This document shows, piece by piece, positions 41,910 to 50,318 of a stretch of DNA of 64,000 bases. Source of the DNA: an uncultured Aquimonas sp. (GTDB taxonomy: Bacteria; Pseudomonadota; Gammaproteobacteria; Xanthomonadales; Xanthomonadaceae); NCBI RefSeq assembly GCF_937888285.1, contig NZ_CALART010000067.1:1-64000 (forward strand). The letters are read 5' to 3'. A program made the translations under genes and the position numbers. The notes beneath the pieces are model-generated. The model saw only the letters and a list, made by a program, of their open reading frames with translations. It made no database searches and was not told where the DNA came from. Position 1 is the stretch's first letter; every line of letters begins with the position of its first letter.

Positions 41910-43760
41910 ATGGTTGCCGTACTCAGTCCCCGCGCCCTGCAGGCGCCCGTCACCGCGGCGCAGATGCGTCGCGCCCTGATCGCCGGCATGCGGCGCGTCA
42001 TCGAGCGCCGCGAGCTGCTGGATCGCATCAATGTGTTCCCGGTGCCGGACGGCGATACCGGCAGCAATCTGGCTTTCACTCTCAACAGCGTGCTCTGCGG
42101 CAGCCTGAGCCGCCGCACCCCGTCGCTCGGGCGCCTGCTGCGCTCGGTCGCCGACGACGCGGTCGACGGTGCGCGCGGCAACTCCGGTGCCATCCTTGCG
42201 CAGTTCCTGTCCGGGGTGTCGGAGCGCGTCGCGGACGCCGAAGTGCTGCAGCCTGCGGAACTGGCCGAGGCGGCGTCTGCCGGTGCGGACGCCGCACGCA
42301 AGGCGCTGTCCGAACCGCGCGAGGGCACCATCCTGAGCGTGATCCGCGCCTTCGCCGACGGCCTGCGCAAAGCCAGCCGCGAGGGCGCGCGCGACGCTCG
42401 CGAGGGCTTTGAGGCTGCGCTCGCGGCTGCCCGCGCGGCCCTGGCCGATACGCCGCGCCAGCTGGCGGTGCTGCGCCAGGCCGGGGTCGTGGACGCCGGC
42501 GCGCAGGGGTTCGTCGATCTGCTGGAAGGGATTGCCGACTACCTGCGCAGCGGGCGCCTGCGGGTCGCATCGCGTGTCGAGCATCTGGAGGACATTCCCT
42601 TCGTCGGTGCCGACCTGCACGCCGAGGTCGATCCCGCGCACCGCTGGTGCACCGAGTGCTTGCTTAGCGGCGTGGGTCTGGATGCCGACGCGCTGCGTGC
42701 CAGCCTGGCTGCGTTCGGCGCCGATTCCGTGGTGATCGCCGGCAGCAGCCAGCGGGTTCGCATCCACGCCCACGTGGCGGCCCCGGCCCAGCTGTTCGAG
42801 CTGGCGGGTCGCTTTGGTCGGGTCTCGGCGCACAAGGCCGAGGACATGCTGGCCCAGCAGCGCGAAGCCAGCCTTGACCAGCCCGTCGCCGTGGTCACCG
42901 ATTCCGGCGCCGACTACCCCGCGGATCTGGCCCTGCAGCTCGGCCTGTCGGCCGTGCCGGTGCGGGTGTCGTTCGGCAGCGAGGAGTTCCTCGACAAGGT
43001 GTCGATGAGCGCGGCCGAGTTCCATCGCCGCCTGCACAGCAGCGCCGTGCTGCCGAAGACCTCGCAACCACCTCCCGGGGATTTCCGTCGCCAGTTCGAA
43101 ACGCGGCTTTCGCACCACCGTGAGCTGGTCTACGTGGGAATTTCCCGCGCGCTGTCGGGCACCCTTCAAGCCGGCGAGTCGGCAGCCTCAAGGGTCGCTC
43201 CCGAGCGGATCCGCGTGGTCGATTCGGGCCATGCGAGCTGCGGCCAGGCCCTGCTGGCGATTGCCGCCGCCGAGGCGGCCTCGCGCGGCGCCTCGGCGGC
43301 GGACGTCGTGGCCGAGGTCGAGGCCCTGCGTCCGCGGGTGCAGACCTGGGCCGTGACCCGAGATGTCAGCTTCGCGGTGCGCGGCGGGCGCATTCCCGCC
43401 TGGGCTGGCCGCCTGGTGGCAGCGCTCGGCTTGACCCCGATCGCCCGCGCCAAGCCGAACGGTCGTCTGGCTGTTGCCGGCGCGCTGGCGGGCGGTCCAC
43501 GCGCAGCCCCCGAGCGCTTTGCCCGCCATCTGCTGAAGCGCCTGGATCCGGCGCGCCGCTGGCGGCTGCTGGTCGGCCATGTCGATTGCGCCGCCGATGC
43601 CGCGGCGCTGGAGCTCCGGCTGCGCGAGGCGCTGCAGGCCGACAGTCTCGGCGTGGTCGAGGTCGGGCCCGCAGTCGGCGCGCATGCCGGCACCGGCGCG
43701 CTGGTGGTCGGCCTGCTCGATCTGGGGCCGCGCGCCTCGCAAGACGCCGCACACGATTGA
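41910..43760 (+). CDS. fatty acid kinase fusion (FakA-like DAK2 + FakB-like DegV)
   Basis: The 616-residue protein joins two partners that are separate in Gram-positive bacteria. Residues 1-215 are a DAK2/DhaL-like ATP-binding domain (PVPDGDTGSNL at 44-54, GARGNSGAILAQ at 88-99). About 240-315 is a FakA middle domain (HRWCTECLLSG). From about 325 on is a DegV/FakB fatty-acid-binding domain (VTDSGADYPADL, KTSQPPPGDF). Together they should phosphorylate a bound fatty acid to acyl-phosphate. The plsY gene, whose product uses acyl-phosphate, follows after 80 bp. ATG 41910 is preferred to upstream codons because homology begins there. Confidence 0.87.
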   Translation: MVAVLSPRALQAPVTAAQMRRALIAGMRRVIERRELLDRINVFPVPDGDTGSNLAFTLNSVLCGSLSRRTPSLGRLLRSVADDAVDGARGNSGAILAQFLSGVSERVADAEVLQPAELAEAASAGADAARKALSEPREGTILSVIRAFADGLRKASREGARDAREGFEAALAAARAALADTPRQLAVLRQAGVVDAGAQGFVDLLEGIADYLRSGRLRVASRVEHLEDIPFVGADLHAEVDPAHRWCTECLLSGVGLDADALRASLAAFGADSVVIAGSSQRVRIHAHVAAPAQLFELAGRFGRVSAHKAEDMLAQQREASLDQPVAVVTDSGADYPADLALQLGLSAVPVRVSFGSEEFLDKVSMSAAEFHRRLHSSAVLPKTSQPPPGDFRRQFETRLSHHRELVYVGISRALSGTLQAGESAASRVAPERIRVVDSGHASCGQALLAIAAAEAASRGASAADVVAEVEALRPRVQTWAVTRDVSFAVRGGRIPAWAGRLVAALGLTPIARAKPNGRLAVAGALAGGPRAAPERFARHLLKRLDPARRWRLLVGHVDCAADAAALELRLREALQADSLGVVEVGPAVGAHAGTGALVVGLLDLGPRASQDAAHD

Positions 43761-43840
43761 ACGCCACGGCGTTCGCCAGCTGATCCCCTGTCGCGTTGCG
43801 CAGCTTTCGTGCGCTGGCCGGGCGCTGCCACACTAGGGCC

Positions 43841-44470
43841 ATGACCCACATCCTGCTTGCCCTCGTCCTCGCCTATCTGCTCGGCTCGGTGTCCGGCAGC
43901 CTCGTGCTGGGCCGCTTCCTTGGGGTCGATATCCGCGCCAGCGGCAGCGGCAATGCCGGGGGCACGAACGCCTTCCGCACGCGCGGCTGGCGCTTCGCTC
44001 TGGCGGTCGTGCTGATCGACATCGGCAAGGGGGCGCTGGCGGCCTGGCTCGGCCTGCAGCTTTGGACGGAGGGATTCGGCCTCACGCGCCTCGACCTCGC
44101 GGCCGCCTGCACCCTGCTCGCCGCCGTCGGCCACACCTGGCCGCTGTACTTCGGCTTCCGCGGCGGCAAGGGCGCGGGCACCCTGGTCGGCGGGCTGTGC
44201 GTGACCTGGCCGCTCAGCATCGGGCCAGTATTCCTGGTCTGGCTCTGCTGCCTCGTGCTGACCGGCTACGTCGGGCTGTCGACGATCCTGGCAGCGGCCG
44301 TTCTGGTGCCGCTGGCGATCTGGCTTGCGCCTGCGCAGCTGGTGTTCGCGCTGGCCGCGGCGGGCTTCATCCTGTTCACCCATCGCAGCAATGTGATGCG
44401 ACTGTGGAACGGTAGCGAACACCGCTTCGAGCGGGTTCGCCTGCTGCGGCGGCGAGGCGGTCAGGGTTGA
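43841..44470 (+). CDS. plsY: glycerol-3-phosphate acyltransferase PlsY
   Basis: The 209-residue protein has about five membrane helices. It shows the three PlsY loop motifs: SGNAGGTNAFRTRG (35-48), VGHTWPLYFGFRGGKGAGT (96-114) and the C-terminal THRSNVMRLWNGSE. It acylates glycerol 3-phosphate with acyl-phosphate in the inner membrane, the first step of phospholipid synthesis. Its place after the FakA-FakB fusion fits a supply line of acyl-phosphate. The birA start touches its stop (TGATG). Confidence 0.96.
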   Translation: MTHILLALVLAYLLGSVSGSLVLGRFLGVDIRASGSGNAGGTNAFRTRGWRFALAVVLIDIGKGALAAWLGLQLWTEGFGLTRLDLAAACTLLAAVGHTWPLYFGFRGGKGAGTLVGGLCVTWPLSIGPVFLVWLCCLVLTGYVGLSTILAAAVLVPLAIWLAPAQLVFALAAAGFILFTHRSNVMRLWNGSEHRFERVRLLRRRGGQG

Positions 44471-45267
44471 TGTCCCGGACGTCCGACACGGGCGCGGCCC
44501 GGCTGCAGGAGGCCGCGCGTGCTCGCCTGCACGCGCTTGATGGGATGCCTCCGCGCCTGCGCTGGGTGGATGCGACCGTCTCCACCAACACCGACCTGCT
44601 AGCGGCCGGGTTGCCGCCCGTGGAGTGCGAGGTGCTGGTGGCCGAAAGCCAGAGTGGCGGCCGCGGCCGCCTCGGTCGCCGCTGGCAGTCGCAGCCGGGC
44701 GGCAGCCTCTGTCTGTCCTTCGCCCTGACTTGGCCGGGCGGCCCGGCCGCGGCCGAGGGCGCCAGTCTGGTGGCCGGGCTGGCGGTGGCGGAAGCGCTGC
44801 AGTCCCTGGGGGTGGCAGAGCTCGGCCTGAAGTGGCCGAACGATCTGTGGGCGCGGGATCGCAAGCTGGGTGGCCTGCTGGTGGAGTTCGGCGGGCCCGC
44901 GGCCGCGCCCTTCCTGGTGGTCGGATTGGGTCTGAACCTCGCGCTGCCCGCGGACTTCGATGCTGGCCAGGACTGGATCGACCTCGCTGCGCTGGGCGCA
45001 GAGCCGGATCGCGTCGAACTCGTCGCCCGCGTCGTCCTGGCGCTGCGGGCGCGGCTGTGGCAGCTGCAGCGCAAGGGTTTCGACACGCTGCGTCCTGCCT
45101 GGCAGCGTCTGGATCTGCTGCAGGGCAGGGCGGTGCGGATGCACGCGGGGGATGCCAGTTGGGACGGTATTGCACTCGGGCTGGCGGCGGACGGTGGCCT
45201 GCGCGTGCGGCATGCCGCCGGGGAGCGCGTCTGGCGCAGCGGTGAAGCCAGCCTGAGGCCCGCATGA
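44470..45267 (+). CDS. birA: biotin-protein ligase BirA without DNA-binding domain
   Basis: The 265-residue enzyme attaches biotin to the acetyl-CoA carboxylase carrier protein. VSTNTDLLAAG, AESQSGGRGRLGRRW (the biotinyl-AMP loop) and LKWPNDLWARDRKLGGLLVE are present, with a C-terminal SH3-like part. The N-terminal helix-turn-helix of E. coli BirA is absent, so it should not repress the biotin operon. The ATG at 44470 shares one base with the plsY stop; a TTG one codon upstream is less likely. It is followed by coaX with ATGA overlap. Confidence 0.94.
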   Translation: MSRTSDTGAARLQEAARARLHALDGMPPRLRWVDATVSTNTDLLAAGLPPVECEVLVAESQSGGRGRLGRRWQSQPGGSLCLSFALTWPGGPAAAEGASLVAGLAVAEALQSLGVAELGLKWPNDLWARDRKLGGLLVEFGGPAAAPFLVVGLGLNLALPADFDAGQDWIDLAALGAEPDRVELVARVVLALRARLWQLQRKGFDTLRPAWQRLDLLQGRAVRMHAGDASWDGIALGLAADGGLRVRHAAGERVWRSGEASLRPA

Positions 45268-46073
45268 GGCCGCGCCTGCTGCTTGACCTCGGCAATACCC
45301 GCCTCAAATGGGCGCTGGCTAGCCCGACCCCGGCGGATTCGGCCTTCGGCCTGTCCCCTTGGCGGCTCGGCGAATCGCAGGCGCTGGTCCACGCCGGCCC
45401 TGACTTCCTGCCTGCACTCGCGCGCGCGCTTCGCGAGTTGCCCGAGGTGGACAGCATGCACTGGGTCGCAGTGGCTGCCGAAGCGACCGTCGAGGCGGTG
45501 CGCCGCTGCGTCGAGGACAGCGTACGCAGCCGTCGCCCCGGGCTGCAGCGCGCCACCTCCGCAGCAAGCGCCGTCCTGCACGACGGTCGCCGCCTGATCT
45601 GCGCCTATCCGCAGCCGGATCACCTGGGCGTCGATCGTTGGCTGGGCCTGCGTGGTGCCTTGGCCGAGCTCGCGCCGCCCCTCTTGGTGGTCAGCGCCGG
45701 CACCGCGCTGACGCTCGATGCGGTCGATGCCGACTGCCGCCACCTCGGCGGGCTGATCCTGGCGGGCATGGCCGAGATGCAGACGGGCCTGCTGGCGCGT
45801 GCGCCGCATCTTGTCCAAGGTTCGCGCTGCCCCGATCCGGATGAGTTCTGGGCGCGCGATACCGCTCCCGCGGTCGGCATGGCGCCCTGGCAGGCCGCAG
45901 CCGGCCTGGTCGAGCGCTCTGCGCGGCGCCTGCAGCGTGAGCTCGGCTGCGCGCCTGCCGTGGTGCTCTCCGGCGGCGACGCCGAAGCGCTGCTGCCGCT
46001 GTTGGATCTGCCGGCGCGCGTCGAGCCGCAGCTGGTGCTGAAGGGACTGCTGCAGGCCACGCTCGACGACTGA
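45264..46073 (+). CDS. coaX: type III pantothenate kinase
   Basis: The 269-residue enzyme phosphorylates pantothenate, the first step of coenzyme A synthesis. LLLDLGNTRLKWAL (residues 5-18) is the ATP-site start of the ASKHA fold, and YPQPDHLGVDRWLGLRGA and VSAGTALTLDAVD carry the pantothenate and catalytic Asp regions. It overlaps birA by 4 bp, a pairing widespread in proteobacteria. Confidence 0.95.
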   Translation: MRPRLLLDLGNTRLKWALASPTPADSAFGLSPWRLGESQALVHAGPDFLPALARALRELPEVDSMHWVAVAAEATVEAVRRCVEDSVRSRRPGLQRATSAASAVLHDGRRLICAYPQPDHLGVDRWLGLRGALAELAPPLLVVSAGTALTLDAVDADCRHLGGLILAGMAEMQTGLLARAPHLVQGSRCPDPDEFWARDTAPAVGMAPWQAAAGLVERSARRLQRELGCAPAVVLSGGDAEALLPLLDLPARVEPQLVLKGLLQATLDD

Positions 46074-46151
46074 GGGCGCCGCCGCCGAGGCGGCGGTCTC
46101 TGCCTGCTATCCTGCGCGCCCGCTCCGCCCTTCGCCCGAACGCCCACCGCA

Positions 46152-46811
46152 ATGTTGCCCCGCGTACTGGTCCTGCTGCTGCTGGTGATGAACGTCGGCG
46201 TCGGCGTCTGGTGGGCGCTGCGCCCGGCCCACGAGCCGCGTCGGCATGCGCCGACCGAGCCCGCCGTCGCCGGGCTTGAGCTGCTCAGCGAGGTCGAGGC
46301 GCGCGCCGCCGTCGGCGAACTGGCGGAGGCCCCGCAGCCGATCGCGCCCAGCGCGGATGCCGTCTGCCAGCGCATCGGGCCCTTCCTGACCCAGGCTGAC
46401 CTGCGCCGCGCCGTGGGCGTGCTGACGCCCGTCGTGCAGCGGATCCAGTTCCGCGAGACGCGGGCGCTTGCGCGCCGCGGCTACTGGGTCTACATGCCGG
46501 CGCAGGCCAGCCGCGATGCCGCGCTGGCGACCGCCCGCGAGCTCGCCGCGCGCGGTCTGCGCGACTATTACGTGGTCACTGCCGGCGATCGCCAGAACAC
46601 CATCTCGCTGGGGCTGTTCCGCGAACTGGCCAATGCCCGCCAGCGGCAGGCCGACGTGCGCGCCATGGGCTTTGGCGCCGAACTGGGCGAGCGGACGGAG
46701 GAAATTCCCCAGTACTGGATCGACATCGCGGCCGATCCGCGTTTCGACTGGCGCGCCCAGGTGGGCGGCTATGCGGGGGTCGACGGCAGTCGGATTGGCT
46801 GCGAGGGCTGA
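46152..46811 (+). CDS. SPOR-type membrane protein
   Basis: The 219-residue protein has one N-terminal membrane helix (about residues 5-22) and a C-terminal SPOR-like domain (about 105-185; GYWVYMPAQASRDAALATARELAARGLRDYYVV). SPOR domains bind denuded peptidoglycan at the division site. A SPOR protein after birA-coaX and before tRNA genes is a conserved arrangement, for example in pseudomonads. TATCCT near 46109 may be a separate -10. Its specific role is unknown. Confidence 0.82.
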   Translation: MLPRVLVLLLLVMNVGVGVWWALRPAHEPRRHAPTEPAVAGLELLSEVEARAAVGELAEAPQPIAPSADAVCQRIGPFLTQADLRRAVGVLTPVVQRIQFRETRALARRGYWVYMPAQASRDAALATARELAARGLRDYYVVTAGDRQNTISLGLFRELANARQRQADVRAMGFGAELGERTEEIPQYWIDIAADPRFDWRAQVGGYAGVDGSRIGCEG

Positions 46812-47029
46812 GAGCCTGTGAGAACCATCCGCCTGCTGCGGCCACCGCTGGCATCAGCGTGAGGGAAGGGACGGTGGTGCTTGGCGCAGGCATGCCTGGC
46901 GAAGCCTCCCGCGGATCCGGCACGGGCAGACGGAGCCGCGCAGCATTCGGACATCGGGTCCGGTGAGGTCTGGACGCCAAAGGCGCGTCGATCGACGGTG
47001 TCCGCCGCCGAATCCCGGTCCCGAGACGC

Positions 47030-47035
47030 TACAAT
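47030..47035 (+). promoter_or_regulatory. -10 element of the tRNA-Thr gene
   Basis: TACAAT at 47030-47035 lies 12 bp before the mature tRNA 5' end, a good -10. No convincing -35 stands 17 bp further up, so the promoter may rely on other features. Confidence 0.45.
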
Positions 47036-47047
47036 CCGCCTTCCTGT

Positions 47048-47123
47048 GCCGGCATAGCTCAGCAGGTAGAGCAACCGCCTTGTAAGCGGTAGGTCGTCCG
47101 TTCGATTCGGACTGTCGGCACCA
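47048..47123 (+). tRNA. tRNA-Thr (anticodon TGT)
   Basis: The 76-nt gene folds into a normal cloverleaf. Acceptor GCCGGCA pairs with TGTCGGC (one G-T pair). The D-arm is AGCTCAGCAGGTAGAGC. The anticodon stem ACCGC/GCGGT holds loop CTTGTAA, giving anticodon TGT for threonine ACA. The T-arm contains TTCGATT. CCA is encoded at the 3' end. It stands alone; no neighbouring tRNA was found in the window. Confidence 0.97.
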
Positions 47124-47173
47124 CCTTCGCAGCGCCACGCTGCGCCCCTGCGAACTCGCCCGGGACCCAACGC

Positions 47174-47548
47174 GTGAGCATCGACGGCTTCGATTCCCTG
47201 CTGGCCCTGTATCGACTTGCCCTGAAGGACAAGCGGCAGAAGCTGCGCCGCTACATGGCCTCGATCCGTGAGGCTCCCAACAACGAGGCCGCCGAGGCCG
47301 ATGTCACCGAACTGCGCGGCATGCTGCACAAGATGGCCGGCTCCGCCGGCGCCTATGGCTTTCCCGAGGTCAGCGACCAGGCGCGGGCGCTTGAGCGGCA
47401 GTGGATCGCCTGGCTGAAGTCGCCGCCCGATGCGCGCCGTCCGGCACAGGCCCTGTGCGCCGAGCTGCTGACGCCGACCCTTGAACTGCTGGTGCTGATG
47501 GACAAGGCGATCGCCGCCGCCACCCGTGCCGCGGAGGAGCAGGAATGA
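47174..47548 (+). CDS. stand-alone Hpt (histidine phosphotransfer) protein
   Basis: The 124-residue helical protein carries the Hpt signature LRGMLHKMAGSAGAYGFPEV (residues 48-67) with the phospho-accepting H53. It has no kinase or receiver domain, so it should relay phosphate between a hybrid kinase and a response regulator in the cytoplasm. The start is GTG at 47174 with only a weak ribosome binding site. It overlaps arginase by 4 bp (ATGA), an unusual pairing. Confidence 0.85.
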   Translation: MSIDGFDSLLALYRLALKDKRQKLRRYMASIREAPNNEAAEADVTELRGMLHKMAGSAGAYGFPEVSDQARALERQWIAWLKSPPDARRPAQALCAELLTPTLELLVLMDKAIAAATRAAEEQE

Positions 47549-48495
47549 GTATCTCGCTGAACCGATTTCCACCCGTCAGCCTGATCGGCGTCCCCACCGA
47601 TGTCGGCGCCGGCCACCGCGGCGCCTCGATGGGGCCTGAAGCCCTGCGCGTGGCCGGACTGGGCGAGGCGCTTGTCGCGCGCGGCCTCGAAGTGCACGAC
47701 CGCGGCAACCTGCGCGGCCCCTTCAACCCCTGGCAGCCGCCGCACGAGGGCTATCGCCATCTGGAGCAGGTGGTCGAATGGAACACGGCGGTGATGCATG
47801 CCGTCGCGGCCGAGCTCAAGGCCGGGCGCATGCCGATCATGCTGGGTGGCGACCACTGCCTCGCGGTGGGTTCGATCACCGCCGTGGCCAAGCATGTTCG
47901 CGCCCAAGGCAAGAAGCTGCGCATCCTGTGGCTGGATGCGCACGCGGACTTCAACACCTCCGAGCTCACGCCCAGCGGCAATGTGCACGGCATGCCGGTG
48001 GCCTGCCTGTGCGGCATGGGGCCGCGGGCGCTGACCCATCTCGGCGGCAGCATCCCGGCGATCACCGCAGACCAGGTCAAGCAGATCGGCATCCGCTCGG
48101 TGGACGAGGGCGAGCGTCGTCTCGTGCATGAGGCCGGCCTCGACATCTACGATATGCGCTACATCGACGAGGTCGGCATGAAGCGGGCGATGGAGGAGGC
48201 GCTGGAAGGGGTCGATGCCGACACCCACCTGCACGTCAGCTTCGACGTCGACTTCCTGGATCCCGGCATCGCGCCCGGCGTCGGTACCACCGTCGAAGGC
48301 GGGCCGAACTACCGCGAGGCGCAGCTGGTGATGGAGATGATCGCCGACACCGGCCGCATGGCCTCGCTGGACATCGTCGAGCTGAACCCGGCCTTTGACG
48401 AGCGCAACCGCACGGCGCGGCTGGCGGTGGACCTGGTCGAGAGCCTGTTCGGCAAGTCGACATTGATGCGCGATCCGCAGCGCGAGGCGCGTTGA
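47545..48495 (+). CDS. rocF: arginase
   Basis: The 316-residue enzyme hydrolyses arginine to ornithine and urea. The manganese-binding motifs are complete: GGDHCLAVGS (about 110-119), DAHADFNT (about 132-139) and SFDVDFLDP (about 231-239). GHRGASMGPEALR is the usual N-terminal signature. Agmatinase is less likely because the length and the SELTPSGNVHGMP loop fit arginase. It is translationally coupled to the Hpt gene. Confidence 0.94.
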   Translation: MSISLNRFPPVSLIGVPTDVGAGHRGASMGPEALRVAGLGEALVARGLEVHDRGNLRGPFNPWQPPHEGYRHLEQVVEWNTAVMHAVAAELKAGRMPIMLGGDHCLAVGSITAVAKHVRAQGKKLRILWLDAHADFNTSELTPSGNVHGMPVACLCGMGPRALTHLGGSIPAITADQVKQIGIRSVDEGERRLVHEAGLDIYDMRYIDEVGMKRAMEEALEGVDADTHLHVSFDVDFLDPGIAPGVGTTVEGGPNYREAQLVMEMIADTGRMASLDIVELNPAFDERNRTARLAVDLVESLFGKSTLMRDPQREAR

Positions 48496-48608
48496 CGCAG
48501 GATTGACGGCGCTGAATTGTCGCAAGCCGCCGCGCTGACGAGCGGGCGATGGCGCTGCTAGGCTGCGCTCCCCGCCGCCCTGCGGCCTTGATCGTCACCG
48601 GAGATCCC

Positions 48609-48749
48609 ATGCGCACTTCCAAGACTGCCTGGCGCCTCGCGGCGCTCGCGCTCGGCCTGTTCGTGCTGGCCGGCTGCAACACCATCCAGGGCGCCGGCAA
48701 GGACATCAAACGCGCCGGCGAGAAGATCGAAGAGGCGGCGCGCCGCTGA
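48609..48749 (+). CDS. entericidin-like small lipoprotein
   Basis: The 46-residue product has a signal peptide ending in the lipobox VLAGC (Cys about residue 23) and a short helical tail (NTIQGAGKDIKRAGEKIEEA), the pattern of the entericidin A/B family. Entericidins are membrane-active lipoproteins linked to stress-induced lysis in E. coli. TAGGCT upstream near 48560 may be the -10. The trpS gene starts 31 bp downstream. Confidence 0.85.
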   Translation: MRTSKTAWRLAALALGLFVLAGCNTIQGAGKDIKRAGEKIEEAARR

Positions 48750-48780
48750 GCGCGCCCTGGCCCCACACCCACGAGGCTCC

Positions 48781-50115
48781 ATGTCCCGCACCCGCGTCCT
48801 CACCGGAATCACCACCACCGGCACTCCGCACCTCGGCAACTACGTCGGCGCGATCCGCCCGGCGATCGCCGCCAGCGCCGATCCCAACGTCGATGCCTTT
48901 TTCTTCCTGGCTGACTACCACGCCCTGATCAAGTGCGACGAGCCGGCGCGCATCCAGAGCTCGCGCATGCAGATCGCCGCGACCTGGCTGGCGGCTGGGC
49001 TGGACCCGGAGCGCGTGCACTTCTACCGGCAGTCGGACATCCCCGAGATTCCCGAGCTGACCTGGCTGCTGACCTGCGTCACCGGCAAGGGGATGATGAA
49101 CCGTGCGCATGCCTACAAGGCCGCGACCGACGCCAACGAGGCGGCCGGCGAGGATGCCGATGCCGGCGTCACCATGGGACTGTACAGCTACCCGGTGCTG
49201 ATGGCGGCGGACATCCTGATGTTCAACGCGCACAAGGTGCCGGTGGGTCGCGACCAGGTGCAGCACATCGAGATGGCCCGCGACATCGGCGCCCGCTTCA
49301 ACCACCTGTTCGGCCAGGGACGCAGCTTCTTCACCCTGCCGGAGGCGGTGATCGAGGAGTCGGTGGCGACCCTGCCCGGGCTCGACGGCCGCAAGATGTC
49401 GAAGAGCTACGACAACACCATCCCGCTGTTCGAGGGCGGCGCCAGGGCGCTGAAGGAGGCCGTGGCCCGCGTGGTCACCGATTCGCGCCTGCCCGGCGAG
49501 CCCAAGGACCCCGAGTGCAACGCCCTGGCCCTCATCTTTGATGCCTTCGCCCGTGCCGACGAGGCTGCGGCCTACCGTGCGGACCTGCGTGCCGGCCTGG
49601 GCTGGGGCGAGGCCAAGCAGCGTCTGGTCGCGCGCATCGAGCACGACGTGGCGCCCATGCGCGAGCGCTACCAGGCCTACATGGCCGACCCGCAGCGGCT
49701 GGAGGACATCCTGCAGGCGGGCGCCGCCCGTGCCCGCGCCATTGCTGCGCCGCTGCTGGCGGAGCTGCGCGAGGCGGTTGGCCTGCGCCGGTTCGCGGAT
49801 GTCGCGACCCGGGCCGCCGGCGTGAAAGTCGAACGCGAGGCGCTGCCCCAGGTGAAGCAGTACCGCGAGGCCGATGGCCAGTTCTACTTCAAGCTGCTTT
49901 CGGCCGAGGGCCAGCTGCTGCTGCAAAGTGAGGGTTACCCTTCACCGAAAGAGGCCGGGCAGGCCCTGCTGCGCCTGCGCCAGTGCTCCGGGTCCGAGCT
50001 CGTCGAGGCCCTGGCTGGACGGGTCAGTGAGGCCGAGCGGGAGAGGATTGCAGTCGCATTCGGCCAGCTGCAGGCCGCTGAAGCGGAGCGCAAGGCGCGC
50101 GCCAGCGCGGGCTGA
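48781..50115 (+). CDS. trpS: tryptophan--tRNA ligase with an extra C-terminal DUF1508-like domain
   Basis: The 444-residue enzyme charges tRNA-Trp. PHLGNYVGAI (the HIGH-type motif, about 16-25) and GRKMSKSYDN (KMSKS) are intact in a class I Rossmann core. It is about 110 residues longer than E. coli TrpS. The extension contains QYREADGQFYFKLLSAEGQ and SEGYPSPKEAGQALLRLR (about 355-400), which reads like a DUF1508/YegP-type module. That module usually occurs as small stand-alone proteins of unknown function. Its role on a synthetase is not known to me. Confidence 0.93.
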   Translation: MSRTRVLTGITTTGTPHLGNYVGAIRPAIAASADPNVDAFFFLADYHALIKCDEPARIQSSRMQIAATWLAAGLDPERVHFYRQSDIPEIPELTWLLTCVTGKGMMNRAHAYKAATDANEAAGEDADAGVTMGLYSYPVLMAADILMFNAHKVPVGRDQVQHIEMARDIGARFNHLFGQGRSFFTLPEAVIEESVATLPGLDGRKMSKSYDNTIPLFEGGARALKEAVARVVTDSRLPGEPKDPECNALALIFDAFARADEAAAYRADLRAGLGWGEAKQRLVARIEHDVAPMRERYQAYMADPQRLEDILQAGAARARAIAAPLLAELREAVGLRRFADVATRAAGVKVEREALPQVKQYREADGQFYFKLLSAEGQLLLQSEGYPSPKEAGQALLRLRQCSGSELVEALAGRVSEAERERIAVAFGQLQAAEAERKARASAG

Positions 50116-50318
50116 GTGCGTCTGTCCGCCGGCCCGCCATGCGGGCGGGTTCCACCAGGGTCGAAGGTGTTGCCGCGGATTGGCAGCTTTGTGACGTGGT
50201 GTGTCACAAGCGGTTTGCTACCGTTTATCGGCCCTGCGGCGCAAGGCGCGTTTTCAATTGTTTTCCCCGGGTAGAGTGAACAAGAGTCACAGCGCCTGTC
50301 CCATCCGGGGGAACTCTC

